A stretch of 24,996 nucleotides of DNA from a virus: the IMG/VR virus record IMGVR_UViG_3300010389_000126, positions 1-24,996 of that record; one strand, 5' to 3'. The notes beneath the pieces are model-generated. The model saw only the letters and a program-made list of their open reading frames with translations, had not been told where the DNA came from and searched no databases. Of this stretch, positions 1 to 10,335 are shown piece by piece (the stretch's first letter is position 1; every line of letters starts with the position of its first letter). Made by a program: the position numbers and the translations under genes.

Positions 1-3000
1 ATGCTTTTGCTACTGTTCCTTATCACGCTAAGGGCGATTCCTACTGGAAGGATGACTGGAGAAACTTCCACGTTCGTGCTTCGGAAGATGCATTCATCCA
101 GAACGTTTCGATCTTCGCTGTTGGTTTCGCTGATCACTTCCTAATGGAAAGTGGTGGTGACATGTCGATCACCAACTCTAACTCAAACTTTGGTAATACA
201 TCACTTCATGCTATTGGTTTCAAAGGATTTGCCTTCAACCAGGATAAGGGTGGATACATTACTGACATTATTCCACCTCAAAAAGTTAATGAAAGCTCTA
301 CTAAAAATAAGAGAGTTCAGTATTACACTATTGACATTGCTGGATCTGTTGCTGACAATAATAACTACATAAAACTATTCTTGGGTAGTGAAACTGTAAT
401 TACTCCTAATAATAGACCTGCTGTAACTATTGATGGATACAGACTTGGTGCTAAAACTGATGAAAAACTATATGTTAAACTAGAAGCATCAGTTCCTGGT
501 GGACCAGACGTATTTAATGCAACTTTAGAACCAACTGGTTTTGTTAAGTATGTCACTAGTCTTGATATTTTAAACCCAACTGGTTTTGCTATTAATAATG
601 TTTATGCAGATGCTGCTAATCTAATTGAAAGCAACCGTCGTATGATCCAAGAGGAAACTTTTGGATATATCTTGGAAAAATATCCAAGACTACAAAATAT
701 TTCTTATGTAAATCCAGGCAGAGATCCTAATGCCAACAGATTCTATGATGCAAGAAATCTAATCATTGCAAACAGACAAGAGATTATTAACTTTGCACTT
801 GGCGAAACTCAAGAATCGTATTCATCTATAGTCTTACAATTTGGATTTGATGATGTTGGATTGATTGTTGATGCTATTGCAGAAGACTTACGAGATGGTG
901 GCAATTCAAATGTTATTAATGTAGTTTCTTCATTCTTTAGTGGTGGAGCTCTTTCTCAGTATGTTGGTCAAGAAGAAGCAATTATCTTTGCATATAACAG
1001 AGTAAAAGACCATGCAAAGAAAGCAATTGCTAACTTACTATCAGTAAAGGCTGATCTCTATGATCCAAATCCAAATAGTAATATTAACTTTGTAGATAAT
1101 TACAACGGAACTACAACTGCTGGTTATACTGGATCTGAAGCAGAAGAACTCAATTTAACAACCAATGGTGTTACTGTTGATGCAACTAACTCTGTTGACC
1201 CAGCAGGACGATTCAAAGATGCTAGAAATCTAATCGTAGAAAATAGACAATATATCCTTGATAATGCACTTGCTGAGATTGCTGTTTATCACCCAGATTT
1301 CTATTTCCCTGGTGAACTACAAGAGACGCAGTATTCTAGATTCTATGATGCGTATCGCTTCATTCGTCGCAATAAGGATCAAATTCAGACTCAAGTAATT
1401 GCTGATATCCAAACTCAATTCCCAGGATTTACTTTCCCAAATGGAACACCTGATAAGTGCCGTAGAGATATCGGTTACTTTATTGATGCTGTTGGTCTTG
1501 ATATTTTCTTAGGTGGTAACGAGTATACTAGAAAGTTTGCAGAGCAATACTTCACTGGTCCTGGTATTGGATCACTAGCTGGTGAAGAAACTGAAACAAG
1601 ATATGCTTTTGATAGAACAAAGGATCTATTGAATCTTGCTGTTTCGAATCAACTAACATCTCCCCCATACTATGTCGATCTTACTATCTCTCCTGGTGAG
1701 AGTGAATATGGTGATGGTCTTGGTGACGTTTCCAATACTGATCCTACTGCTTGTGCTGATGTACAAAGTGCAATCACAACTTTAGCTGGAATTGTTGATC
1801 AAGTTATTGCAGATGGAGATCTAGATTCTCTAACTGATATTGCAGATCCAAATTTTGTTGTTCCAACAACTGCTAATCTGTCTGTTGTTGCTACTAAGTG
1901 CCGTAGAGATATTGGTTACATCGTAGATGCTATCGCACAAGATCTATGGTTTGGTGGCAATGAGTATATTATCTCTGCTACTAAGGAATATCTCGTACAA
2001 GATTCTGGAAACACTCTAATCACAAATGGTGTAGAAGGAGAAGTAGCAGAATCTATCACTGCATTTAAGCGTATTGGTGATGCAATTAACTATGCAATCA
2101 ATAACCAACTATATGAGAAGGATCTAACAATCACACTTGACAACACTGGTGATCCTCCATATGTCTCTGATATTAATGCTGATGCAGCTGACCTTGTATT
2201 GAAGAACAAGGAATTTATTGCTAAGGAAGCATATGAGCGCATGAAAGCTAACTTTGCTTCTGTTCAATATAGTTGGAATCCTGGTGGACAACTAGGATGG
2301 ACACCACGCCCAGGCACTACAGAACAGGATTGCTTGGACGATGTTTATGATGTCCTAGAAGAGGTAATGTATAACGTTAAGTTTGGTGGAAACCACAAGA
2401 CTTACGATGCAGCAAATGTATACGTTACTAACATGCTTGGTGGTCAAATGATTGACACCTTTATTGATGAAGAGCGTGATGAAGCAGCATTTGTTTTTGA
2501 GGAAGCAAAGAACGTTGCTATCGACGTAATGAGAAACTTTGTTGTATCTCCAACTGGCGATAATACATTAACTCAGTATATCGATAACACTATTGTTACC
2601 GATTGGAATGCAGATCTATATGGAATTGCTCAGACATGTGCAGATGCTGCTAGTGCAATTTCCACACTGATGGATATTGTCATCCAAGCAATTGGAACTG
2701 ATGCTGGTGTTGGAAATCTAACTGGTGTTCCAAGAACTGAACCAACACAACCAACTGATTATGTACTAAACAACTGCTCTGATGTTCTTTCTGCTGTTGA
2801 TACATTAATCAGCATTCTTTGCGATGCTTTAGATCCTACTTATCCAAATGAGTTTGCATTAGATACTGGTCTATGGGATTGCGCTAATGTTCGTGCTGCA
2901 ATCGAGAGCTTGGTTGATATTGCTGTAGATTCTATTAGAGGAGGAACTCTAGCAGATCTACCACCAATCAACACTGGATCATTTACTACTGATGCAGAAG

Positions 3001-6000
3001 CATCCAAGTGTTTCCGTGATGTTTCATATATCGTTGATGCTATTGTTAATGACCTTAGATTTGGTGGAAATATTGCTAGCATCCAAGCAGCAGAAGCATA
3101 CTATGTTGGTAATGATCTAGAGTATATTGATGGAGAGAAGACAGAAACTCTAGACGCTTGGAATTATGTTGGTAAGTTGGCAACAGCTGCCATGAGAAAC
3201 TTTGACTATCTACAGTGGGATTGTCAAACAACTGCTGGATCTGCAATCGTTAATGTTGGAGATACCAGCGGAATTGTTATTGGTATGAGTGTCGTAGAAT
3301 ACTATGAGACTGATCCAGGTGGATTGCCAGGAGGATTTGTAGCTCCATATGTAAATGGACTACTTCAGGATGGAGCATCTGTTAATCCCAATAATATTCC
3401 TCCAGGTGCATATGTTAAGCAGATTCTAAGTGATACTGAAATTGAACTTGGAGTTAAGAATTCTAGATTAGATTTTGGTAATACAGTAGAAGCATTAACT
3501 ACTGGCACAATTAATCTGTATTTCACATTCGAAAATGGTCAGTGGGCAGACACTCTACCAAGAACTGTTACTGTTGGTCCATCTGCTAGTGATCCAGATG
3601 TTATTCAAGATACTGCAGTTGTTCCTGGTGTTGTAGAATGTGCAAATACTGCCAGTGCAATTGATACTTTGGTTAATGACACTATTGTTACTATCATTAA
3701 TACTGGTGTTGGTACAGTTGAAAGAGAAGAACCAACTATAAATCCATCTTCGTTTGCTTCTAGAGCTACAGTATTTACTATCAATACTACTGGTTATGGT
3801 GCTTCTAACCCACATAACTTTGAAACTGGAACACCAGTAAGACTTGTTCCAAGAGCACGTTTTGATACAAATTCTGGTCAGTATGTTGATGTTGATAAGC
3901 GTCTTATTAGACTACCAAATGGATTTGAAACTAATAGAACTTATTATGTAATTGCTCCAGGTAGAAACACAATTCAAGGTGGAACAGAATACAACAACAC
4001 AACGTTCTTTAATGGCAGTGATCAGACTAAACTGATGCTAGCCACATCAAAAGAAAATGCAGCTGCTGGTATTTACATCTACTCTTCTGAGTCTAATAGT
4101 ATTGATCCAGACGTTGAAATTGATATGTATCAATTTGTCTTGGATGAAAGTTATGATTTGCATAATTATACTTGTTTTCTGACTAACACTGTTAATGCTG
4201 GTATTCAGACAGATATTTCACATATCTTTGACGTACCAAATGATCAAACCACTCCTCAAAAAGTATTCTTTAGAGCATTAGAAGGTGAAGAACTACCTGA
4301 GGTATCTAATAATGCTCTAATTCAATTTGGTTCTTTGGTAGCAATTACAGATACTTTAGATCCAAACTATGGCAAAATTGATCCTACTAAAGAATTCTAC
4401 GCTAAGTATCAGAACGATAAAGTTTTTACTATTCACACTACTCATGCTGATGCAATTAATGGAAATTCACCAATTACCTTCCAGCCAGGTCAGACAAGAA
4501 AATTCCAAATATATGCTAACAAGCGTAGAAGTCCTGTAAAATTTGATCCATCATTTGTAGATAATGTTACCGACAGTGGTAAGTGGTATATTAACCTTAA
4601 GGATGAATCTTCTCCTAGCGTTCCCGCTAATATTAGAGAAGAAAATATTCTTTGGAGAATCAAGCAACCAGATCTCTCAGATAGACCAAAGTCTACTGAT
4701 ATGTGGTTTATTAGACTTGATGATACTAGAGATAAGGATGATAGAACATATAAACTACGTTATGTCATTCCTAAGTATCTTGAGAATGCTAGAGATCCTA
4801 TCAACGGTTTTGTTATTAAGACGAGAACTGATGATACCCGTAAGTTAGTACCACAGAAGATTTTACTTAAGCCAGTTGTTGGCACAGTTTATGGTGCTAG
4901 ATTTGCAAACCCAGTTCAAAAGTCTGAATTTATTGGATGGACATCTGATCAAATTGCTGCAGCTGGATTGAATCTAGATTTACAGTATGATCCATATAAG
5001 AAAGATCTTACAAATTCTGGTATTGACTATAGAGCATTTGCTAAGTTTAACTCTGGTATTCAAGCAACTATTCAAAGTGGTAGATATGTAGAAAGTCTTG
5101 CAGATCCTACAGTTAAGTATCTAGAATTGACTGTATTTGACCATGCAGTTGATGTAGTTAATTTCCCTGGATTGAAGAACGAAAACTTCTCTACAGTTGA
5201 AATTACTGCTCCTCAGGGTGGTAGCTTTATTGTTAATAATGAAACAGTTGCCTCTAATCAAGTAACTTGGTCTGGTAACTCTACTGGAACTGCAAATATT
5301 CACAAGTATTATAGTGTTAATGGTAAGCATTACTTAATCCTCAAGAATATTGGTGGTGGTAAGTTAGAATATAGTGAGTATACCAGCACAGTATTCACTC
5401 AGGATCAAGGCGGCGGCGTAGAAGTATTTGCTACTATGGTTGGCGACCAGGATATGGGTAAGTCTTTACCACTCAAGACTCTTATCCGCAAGGGTTATCC
5501 TGAGTATTACTACAAGCAAAATGGTGCTAATGTCTATACTGTCACTCCTGGTGATCGTATTCAAGATGACGCTGGTATTGAATATTATGTTGATTCTGTT
5601 GAAGACGCTGGAGTTATTGAAGATACATTCTATGTCTTTAGTTATGAAACTCTCCAGCGTAGAATCGCAGGTCAGCAAGATGGTATTTACTATCTCTCCT
5701 GCCTACGTGGTAATATCTCTCCATTCCCAACTGGTGCTGGTGTCTCTACTAACTTCCGTAGATTTAAGTTCTCCCAACCAGTTAGTAGTCTATATCCTTT
5801 GAACTATAAAAATGATCCTCTATGGTTCAAAAAAGCATATACTACATTAGAAGAAAAAGCATTAGTTGAGGATCTAGTAGATCCTCCATCAACTTCTTGT
5901 GCGGCAAACAATTATATTCATGGTCTTGTAACAACTAACGATTATAAGAACTCTGTAACTAGAGAATTGGTTGATGATCTTCTTGATCAACCATCATTTA

Positions 6001-9000
6001 TTAATAATAACTACACCAACACAACTTCTGATGTTAATGGAAATATAATTGATAACAGAGTTAGAGCACAGGAAGGTAATGCTACTTCTGGATCTGAAGA
6101 TCGTCGTATTCCTATTGCTGGTGATAGCAAAGTTGCTTCTGATCAACGTTACTATGTTGAACTTCGCAGACCATCTATCGCTCGTGCTGGTAATCACACG
6201 TTTGAATACCTTGGTTTCGGTCCTGGTAACTACTCTACTGGTCTCCCAGCGCGTCAGGAGATCGTCCTTTCACCTACTGAGGACTTCTATGCCCAAAGTA
6301 AGAAACAGGACGCTGGTATCGTCTTCTACACTGGTCTGAACTCCAACGGTGACCTCTATATTGGTAATCGTAAGATCAACGCTATTACAGGTGAAGAGAC
6401 GTTCCTTGAAGCTGCAGTTTTAGCAGAGAGTGAGGATGATGGAGAAGATATTGGTTCACTTGTTACTACTTTTGACACTCCTGTAACTTTCAACCAAAAC
6501 ATCACAGTTGTTGGTGGAGAAGGGTCATTAACAAACACATTTAATTCACCAATCGTTGTTTCTGTACAAAATAATGATCTGACTGAACAACCAAGTCCAT
6601 TGACTATTCGTTCTTATGTCCAAGGAAACAATCCAATTACAAATGCTACTCAGGATAGATTCTTAGATAGAACATCATTTAATGTTCCTGATGATGGTGA
6701 CATTTATATCGGTCAAAATAGAGTGCAAGCAGCTCTATTTGGAATCACTGGAAAGGGTGACGGACAAGCATATCAAGTACAGACTCATGTTTCTATAACT
6801 AATGAACCAACTAATATCACTCCAAATAATAATGCATTAGTTGCTAATGGTGGTGATAGATTACTTGTATCTCAATTTACAACTTATGATGGAGTTATTC
6901 CTCAACCTGGAGATGTTATTCTCAAAGGTATTGAAGTTGGTAAGAGTGGATCTTTAGGTTGGATATACGCAAATTACTATACTTCTATTGTTGCATCTAA
7001 TATTTTCCAGATTGAATTTAATGGAACAAATGTAGTTAAAGTCATCATGAGAGATGAAGCTACTACATTGCCAGTTACAAATGAAGATCTTGGTATTGTA
7101 TCTGGTTCTCAGATTAGAATTACTAATTTCTATAATCAAACTTCAATCAACGGTGTTTGGACAATTGTAAGTCCTGCAGGAGATGCGTTTAATCTTACCA
7201 ATAACTACTTCCATATTCAGGTTGTTAGTAACATCCCAGCATCTACATTAATCTGGAGAACAGATGTAATTAATGCCGTTACTCCAGGTCTACCACTACC
7301 TAACATTGAGTTCTCTCTTGCTAACTTTAAAGAACTTGGTGTTATTGGTGCAGAAGTACTGAGAACAAACACTGAAAATATTGGCGATTATAAACTTGGT
7401 ATTAACACTGTTGCAAGAACTGCACACAGTGCTGCAAATAATGGATTCGTTTCTACTGAATCTGATCCAAGAGCAAACTTGGATGTAGTTGGTACTGCAT
7501 TTATTAGTGGTAAGACAATCGATTCTTATAAGACTGAAACCACAATTATTAAGACTGAGACAGAGCAAGATAATGCTCTGTTAGTTGGTGGCGATAGTGA
7601 TGATCCAGATAGAGTCGCTACTCTAAGAGTAATGACCACTAATAATGGTAGAGTTGGTATTAATACTGCTGTTACTGATGCTGTCAATCCATTTAAGGAA
7701 CTTGATAAGACATTCGTTGTTGTTGGTGATGCTAGAATCCACGAGAATCTAGAAGTTACTGGTGATTTAGAAGTTAATGATGGAGACATCACTACTACTA
7801 ATGAGACATTCAACTTTGTCAATGCAGATGCTGCTATTTTAAACTGGGGTGGTGATGGTCAGCAGTTAAATCTAGTTAACAATTATAGTGGTGCTCAAAA
7901 TATCAATATTGGTAACGCTGCCAGCACATCTGCTATTCTTATTGGTGGATCTGCATCCAATACGTTATTCAGAATTCATTCACTTTCTCAAGATGCTACA
8001 GTTTCTATCGCTGCTATTGGTAATGATGCAGCAAATAACTGTGACATCCGAATAGGTGGTGCATGGGGTAACACAGCTTCTCAAACTAGAATTGACACTT
8101 ATAATGTTGTTCTTGGTGGTAATATAGAAATTGGTAATCTCTTTGGAGCTGGAACTAGCACTTCTAGATTGTTTACTCAAACTAGAACAGTTAATGTATT
8201 TGATGGTGACCAAACTAACACTGTTAACTTTGCTACAAATGCAACAACCTTGACTATGGGTTCTAGCGGTGGTTCTACTACTGTTAGAAATAGTTTGGGT
8301 GTTGAGGCGAGTGCTACAATAGAAGGAAATATTATTCTAAATGGTGGATTGAATGCTGGTATTCTTGAAATTACTAGAGGAGCATTCAGTACTACTATTG
8401 TAGAGCATAATGTTGGTAGCGTACAGAATTCTAATATTGACTTCTATAAGTACCAGTCTACTGGCAGAGTTATTGATACTCCTGGAGCTTCTTTCTGGGG
8501 TTCTGTTAATTTCTTACTATCAGGTGGTCAGATTGCTGCTATTGATAACATCACAAATAATGGTGATCAATTTAGAAATCCTGGCAATTATCAGTTCTTA
8601 GTTCCAACTGGTGGAACTGGTGAAGGAGCAACCTTCTCTGTTCTCATTAGAGCAGATAAGACGATTGAAATTACGAGAGAAAGTCCTGGTTCTGGATATA
8701 CTGATGACGATCTATTAACACTTACTGCTGCACAACTTGGTGGTGGTGTTGGTGCAGGTGATCTTACTTTCCAAGTAAATGGAACAAATGATGCAGGAAC
8801 TAGTTACTATCTGCCAATTTCCACTCCTTCTATCACTGACTTCCAAATTGGCGATCTTCTTCTAATCGATAGAGGAAATAATGCATCCCCAGATGTTGTA
8901 GGTGTTGCTCCCAACCAAATAACTGGTTTACGAAATCAAGCAGAGAGTGAAATTGTTCGTGTTGTTGGACTTGCAAACCTAACTAATCCAAATGATCCAA

Positions 9001-10331
9001 ATGGATTTAGACTAATCGTTAGCAGAGGTCAAGATGGTACTGGTACATATACAAACCATCCTGATGGTTGTGTTATTGCTAAGTTAGATAAGCAAACTAA
9101 TGCAAGCTTTATCACTGGTTCTGATCTAGATCTTGATGATGTCGTTGATGTTCCAGAATCTGGTATCAGTGCCAATACTGCAAACGTTAGAATTGGCGTT
9201 GCTGAATTTGGCGGAACTATTTCTACTAGAGATTATCTAAGATTATCTGGAAGTGAAATCGTAGGAATTGCTGATATTATTTCTACTTTTGCACAGTCTC
9301 TAATTGTTAATGATGGTGGTTTACCTGCAACGACAACATTCCGAGTAGAATCTACTACTGGCAATACTCAACTTTCTGGTGATCTTGGTGTTGGTCTGGG
9401 ATTCAATAGATTTACTATTGATGGATCTACAGGCAATACAGTAACCCAAGGATCATTAACAACCGAAAATACATTAACAATTAATGGTTCTACAATTCTA
9501 CAGACTCAATTCTTCACTATCACTAATGGTGGAAGTGACACCGTTCCTCTAAGAACTACATTCCAAATTGATACTGCGAATGGTGATATGATTAACTATG
9601 GTGGAGATATGATCTTCTACGGTCAGAATCCATCCACTGGCAATTTTGATGTTCCTCAGTTAGAGTTTATTAACGGAGATCTAACTACCTACGGTTCACT
9701 TTCTGCTGTTGGAACTGGAGTAAGTACATTTGGCGGTGATTTAGTTATTGCAGGAGATATTGAAGTTAATGGTGGAGATCTTGTAGTTAAAACTGAGACA
9801 TCTCTTTCTGGACTACCAAGAAATGCACCTGACAATGTTCGCAATGTAGGAGATACAGTATTTTCTGTTGCTGATGATGGTGCAGTTAATATTGCTGGAA
9901 TACCTAATTACTTTACTAGAACTGGTGGTTCTAAGTGGGAATATTCTGGGGATACAATTATTCAAGCAGAATCTAATATCAACTACTTTATTAATCCATC
10001 TGGTAATACTTTGCTTAAGCTCCCACAAAATGCTTTAATTGGCGATACTATTCGCATTATAGATATTAGTGGAAACTTAACTTATAACCTGTCCTTAGTT
10101 GTTAGAGCACCCGATAATCAAAATGTTCAGAGTTCTATTACCAATACTGGAACTGCTATGTTAACAGCAGTACCTAATTTAAATAATGAATTGGTTGGAT
10201 GGAATGGTGGTGAATTAGTTGTACAGACACCTAACGCTGCATTTGGACTAGTTTACGCTGGTGCTTCAACACCAGACGGCAACCCAGGAGTTCCATCAGC
10301 ACTGGCTGGTTGGTATTTAATGGAAGTATAA
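1..10331 (+). CDS. Giant cyanophage virion structural protein (tail/baseplate fibre type), 5'-partial
   Basis: The reading frame is open from the first complete codon (base 3) to the TAA at 10329-10331, giving about 3,442 visible residues. The first in-frame ATG, at 144, is not the start, because the codons before it read as ordinary protein with the same style (for example HVRASEDAFIQNVSIF). The first ~600 bases encode a beta-rich segment. Bases ~600-3700 encode interleaved helical repeats (annotated separately), ~3700-6080 mixed beta segments, and ~6130-6420 a block of the type seen in other cyanophage structural proteins (RPSIARAGNHTFEYLGFGPG, FYTGLNSNGDLYIGN). The rest is fibre-like, with repeats such as GDLEVNDGD and GDIEVNGGD, and ends in AGWYLMEV. 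No enzyme motif or membrane segment was seen. Very long structural proteins beside tail-collar genes are typical of T4-like cyanophages. The exact virion location (tail fibre, baseplate or whisker) cannot be told from sequence alone. Confidence 0.85.
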   Translation, partial: AFATVPYHAKGDSYWKDDWRNFHVRASEDAFIQNVSIFAVGFADHFLMESGGDMSITNSNSNFGNTSLHAIGFKGFAFNQDKGGYITDIIPPQKVNESSTKNKRVQYYTIDIAGSVADNNNYIKLFLGSETVITPNNRPAVTIDGYRLGAKTDEKLYVKLEASVPGGPDVFNATLEPTGFVKYVTSLDILNPTGFAINNVYADAANLIESNRRMIQEETFGYILEKYPRLQNISYVNPGRDPNANRFYDARNLIIANRQEIINFALGETQESYSSIVLQFGFDDVGLIVDAIAEDLRDGGNSNVINVVSSFFSGGALSQYVGQEEAIIFAYNRVKDHAKKAIANLLSVKADLYDPNPNSNINFVDNYNGTTTAGYTGSEAEELNLTTNGVTVDATNSVDPAGRFKDARNLIVENRQYILDNALAEIAVYHPDFYFPGELQETQYSRFYDAYRFIRRNKDQIQTQVIADIQTQFPGFTFPNGTPDKCRRDIGYFIDAVGLDIFLGGNEYTRKFAEQYFTGPGIGSLAGEETETRYAFDRTKDLLNLAVSNQLTSPPYYVDLTISPGESEYGDGLGDVSNTDPTACADVQSAITTLAGIVDQVIADGDLDSLTDIADPNFVVPTTANLSVVATKCRRDIGYIVDAIAQDLWFGGNEYIISATKEYLVQDSGNTLITNGVEGEVAESITAFKRIGDAINYAINNQLYEKDLTITLDNTGDPPYVSDINADAADLVLKNKEFIAKEAYERMKANFASVQYSWNPGGQLGWTPRPGTTEQDCLDDVYDVLEEVMYNVKFGGNHKTYDAANVYVTNMLGGQMIDTFIDEERDEAAFVFEEAKNVAIDVMRNFVVSPTGDNTLTQYIDNTIVTDWNADLYGIAQTCADAASAISTLMDIVIQAIGTDAGVGNLTGVPRTEPTQPTDYVLNNCSDVLSAVDTLISILCDALDPTYPNEFALDTGLWDCANVRAAIESLVDIAVDSIRGGTLADLPPINTGSFTTDAEASKCFRDVSYIVDAIVNDLRFGGNIASIQAAEAYYVGNDLEYIDGEKTETLDAWNYVGKLATAAMRNFDYLQWDCQTTAGSAIVNVGDTSGIVIGMSVVEYYETDPGGLPGGFVAPYVNGLLQDGASVNPNNIPPGAYVKQILSDTEIELGVKNSRLDFGNTVEALTTGTINLYFTFENGQWADTLPRTVTVGPSASDPDVIQDTAVVPGVVECANTASAIDTLVNDTIVTIINTGVGTVEREEPTINPSSFASRATVFTINTTGYGASNPHNFETGTPVRLVPRARFDTNSGQYVDVDKRLIRLPNGFETNRTYYVIAPGRNTIQGGTEYNNTTFFNGSDQTKLMLATSKENAAAGIYIYSSESNSIDPDVEIDMYQFVLDESYDLHNYTCFLTNTVNAGIQTDISHIFDVPNDQTTPQKVFFRALEGEELPEVSNNALIQFGSLVAITDTLDPNYGKIDPTKEFYAKYQNDKVFTIHTTHADAINGNSPITFQPGQTRKFQIYANKRRSPVKFDPSFVDNVTDSGKWYINLKDESSPSVPANIREENILWRIKQPDLSDRPKSTDMWFIRLDDTRDKDDRTYKLRYVIPKYLENARDPINGFVIKTRTDDTRKLVPQKILLKPVVGTVYGARFANPVQKSEFIGWTSDQIAAAGLNLDLQYDPYKKDLTNSGIDYRAFAKFNSGIQATIQSGRYVESLADPTVKYLELTVFDHAVDVVNFPGLKNENFSTVEITAPQGGSFIVNNETVASNQVTWSGNSTGTANIHKYYSVNGKHYLILKNIGGGKLEYSEYTSTVFTQDQGGGVEVFATMVGDQDMGKSLPLKTLIRKGYPEYYYKQNGANVYTVTPGDRIQDDAGIEYYVDSVEDAGVIEDTFYVFSYETLQRRIAGQQDGIYYLSCLRGNISPFPTGAGVSTNFRRFKFSQPVSSLYPLNYKNDPLWFKKAYTTLEEKALVEDLVDPPSTSCAANNYIHGLVTTNDYKNSVTRELVDDLLDQPSFINNNYTNTTSDVNGNIIDNRVRAQEGNATSGSEDRRIPIAGDSKVASDQRYYVELRRPSIARAGNHTFEYLGFGPGNYSTGLPARQEIVLSPTEDFYAQSKKQDAGIVFYTGLNSNGDLYIGNRKINAITGEETFLEAAVLAESEDDGEDIGSLVTTFDTPVTFNQNITVVGGEGSLTNTFNSPIVVSVQNNDLTEQPSPLTIRSYVQGNNPITNATQDRFLDRTSFNVPDDGDIYIGQNRVQAALFGITGKGDGQAYQVQTHVSITNEPTNITPNNNALVANGGDRLLVSQFTTYDGVIPQPGDVILKGIEVGKSGSLGWIYANYYTSIVASNIFQIEFNGTNVVKVIMRDEATTLPVTNEDLGIVSGSQIRITNFYNQTSINGVWTIVSPAGDAFNLTNNYFHIQVVSNIPASTLIWRTDVINAVTPGLPLPNIEFSLANFKELGVIGAEVLRTNTENIGDYKLGINTVARTAHSAANNGFVSTESDPRANLDVVGTAFISGKTIDSYKTETTIIKTETEQDNALLVGGDSDDPDRVATLRVMTTNNGRVGINTAVTDAVNPFKELDKTFVVVGDARIHENLEVTGDLEVNDGDITTTNETFNFVNADAAILNWGGDGQQLNLVNNYSGAQNINIGNAASTSAILIGGSASNTLFRIHSLSQDATVSIAAIGNDAANNCDIRIGGAWGNTASQTRIDTYNVVLGGNIEIGNLFGAGTSTSRLFTQTRTVNVFDGDQTNTVNFATNATTLTMGSSGGSTTVRNSLGVEASATIEGNIILNGGLNAGILEITRGAFSTTIVEHNVGSVQNSNIDFYKYQSTGRVIDTPGASFWGSVNFLLSGGQIAAIDNITNNGDQFRNPGNYQFLVPTGGTGEGATFSVLIRADKTIEITRESPGSGYTDDDLLTLTAAQLGGGVGAGDLTFQVNGTNDAGTSYYLPISTPSITDFQIGDLLLIDRGNNASPDVVGVAPNQITGLRNQAESEIVRVVGLANLTNPNDPNGFRLIVSRGQDGTGTYTNHPDGCVIAKLDKQTNASFITGSDLDLDDVVDVPESGISANTANVRIGVAEFGGTISTRDYLRLSGSEIVGIADIISTFAQSLIVNDGGLPATTTFRVESTTGNTQLSGDLGVGLGFNRFTIDGSTGNTVTQGSLTTENTLTINGSTILQTQFFTITNGGSDTVPLRTTFQIDTANGDMINYGGDMIFYGQNPSTGNFDVPQLEFINGDLTTYGSLSAVGTGVSTFGGDLVIAGDIEVNGGDLVVKTETSLSGLPRNAPDNVRNVGDTVFSVADDGAVNIAGIPNYFTRTGGSKWEYSGDTIIQAESNINYFINPSGNTLLKLPQNALIGDTIRIIDISGNLTYNLSLVVRAPDNQNVQSSITNTGTAMLTAVPNLNNELVGWNGGELVVQTPNAAFGLVYAGASTPDGNPGVPSALAGWYLMEV
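600..3700 (+). repeat. Three interleaved protein repeat families inside the giant gene
   Basis: Family 1 is a helix of the form DA..LI..NR..I (near 600, 740, 1215, 1345 and 2180). Family 2 has the pattern C-R-D-I-x-Y-I-V-D-A-I-x-x-D-L-x-x-G-G-N, starting at 1458, 1899, 2331 and 3009, with a degenerate Cys-less copy at 843. Family 3 has the pattern C-A-D-V-x-S-A-I-x-T-L, starting at 1752, 2637, 2775, 2880 and 3639. The DNA of family 2 copies 1458 and 1899 is almost identical over their first ~20 bases. The period is irregular (441, 432 and 678 bases between family 2 copies), so this is domain-level duplication with later divergence, not a simple tandem repeat. Confidence 0.75.
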
Positions 10332-10335
10332 TTCT

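Noticed and set aside
144-158. ATG at 144 as the start of the giant gene
   Set aside because: The frame is open to the left edge and the preceding codons read as normal structural protein, so the true start is outside the window.
5428-5802. 124-codon plus-strand frame inside the giant gene
   Set aside because: Out-of-frame translation rich in Leu/Ser/Val with no start signal; the main frame is intact across it.
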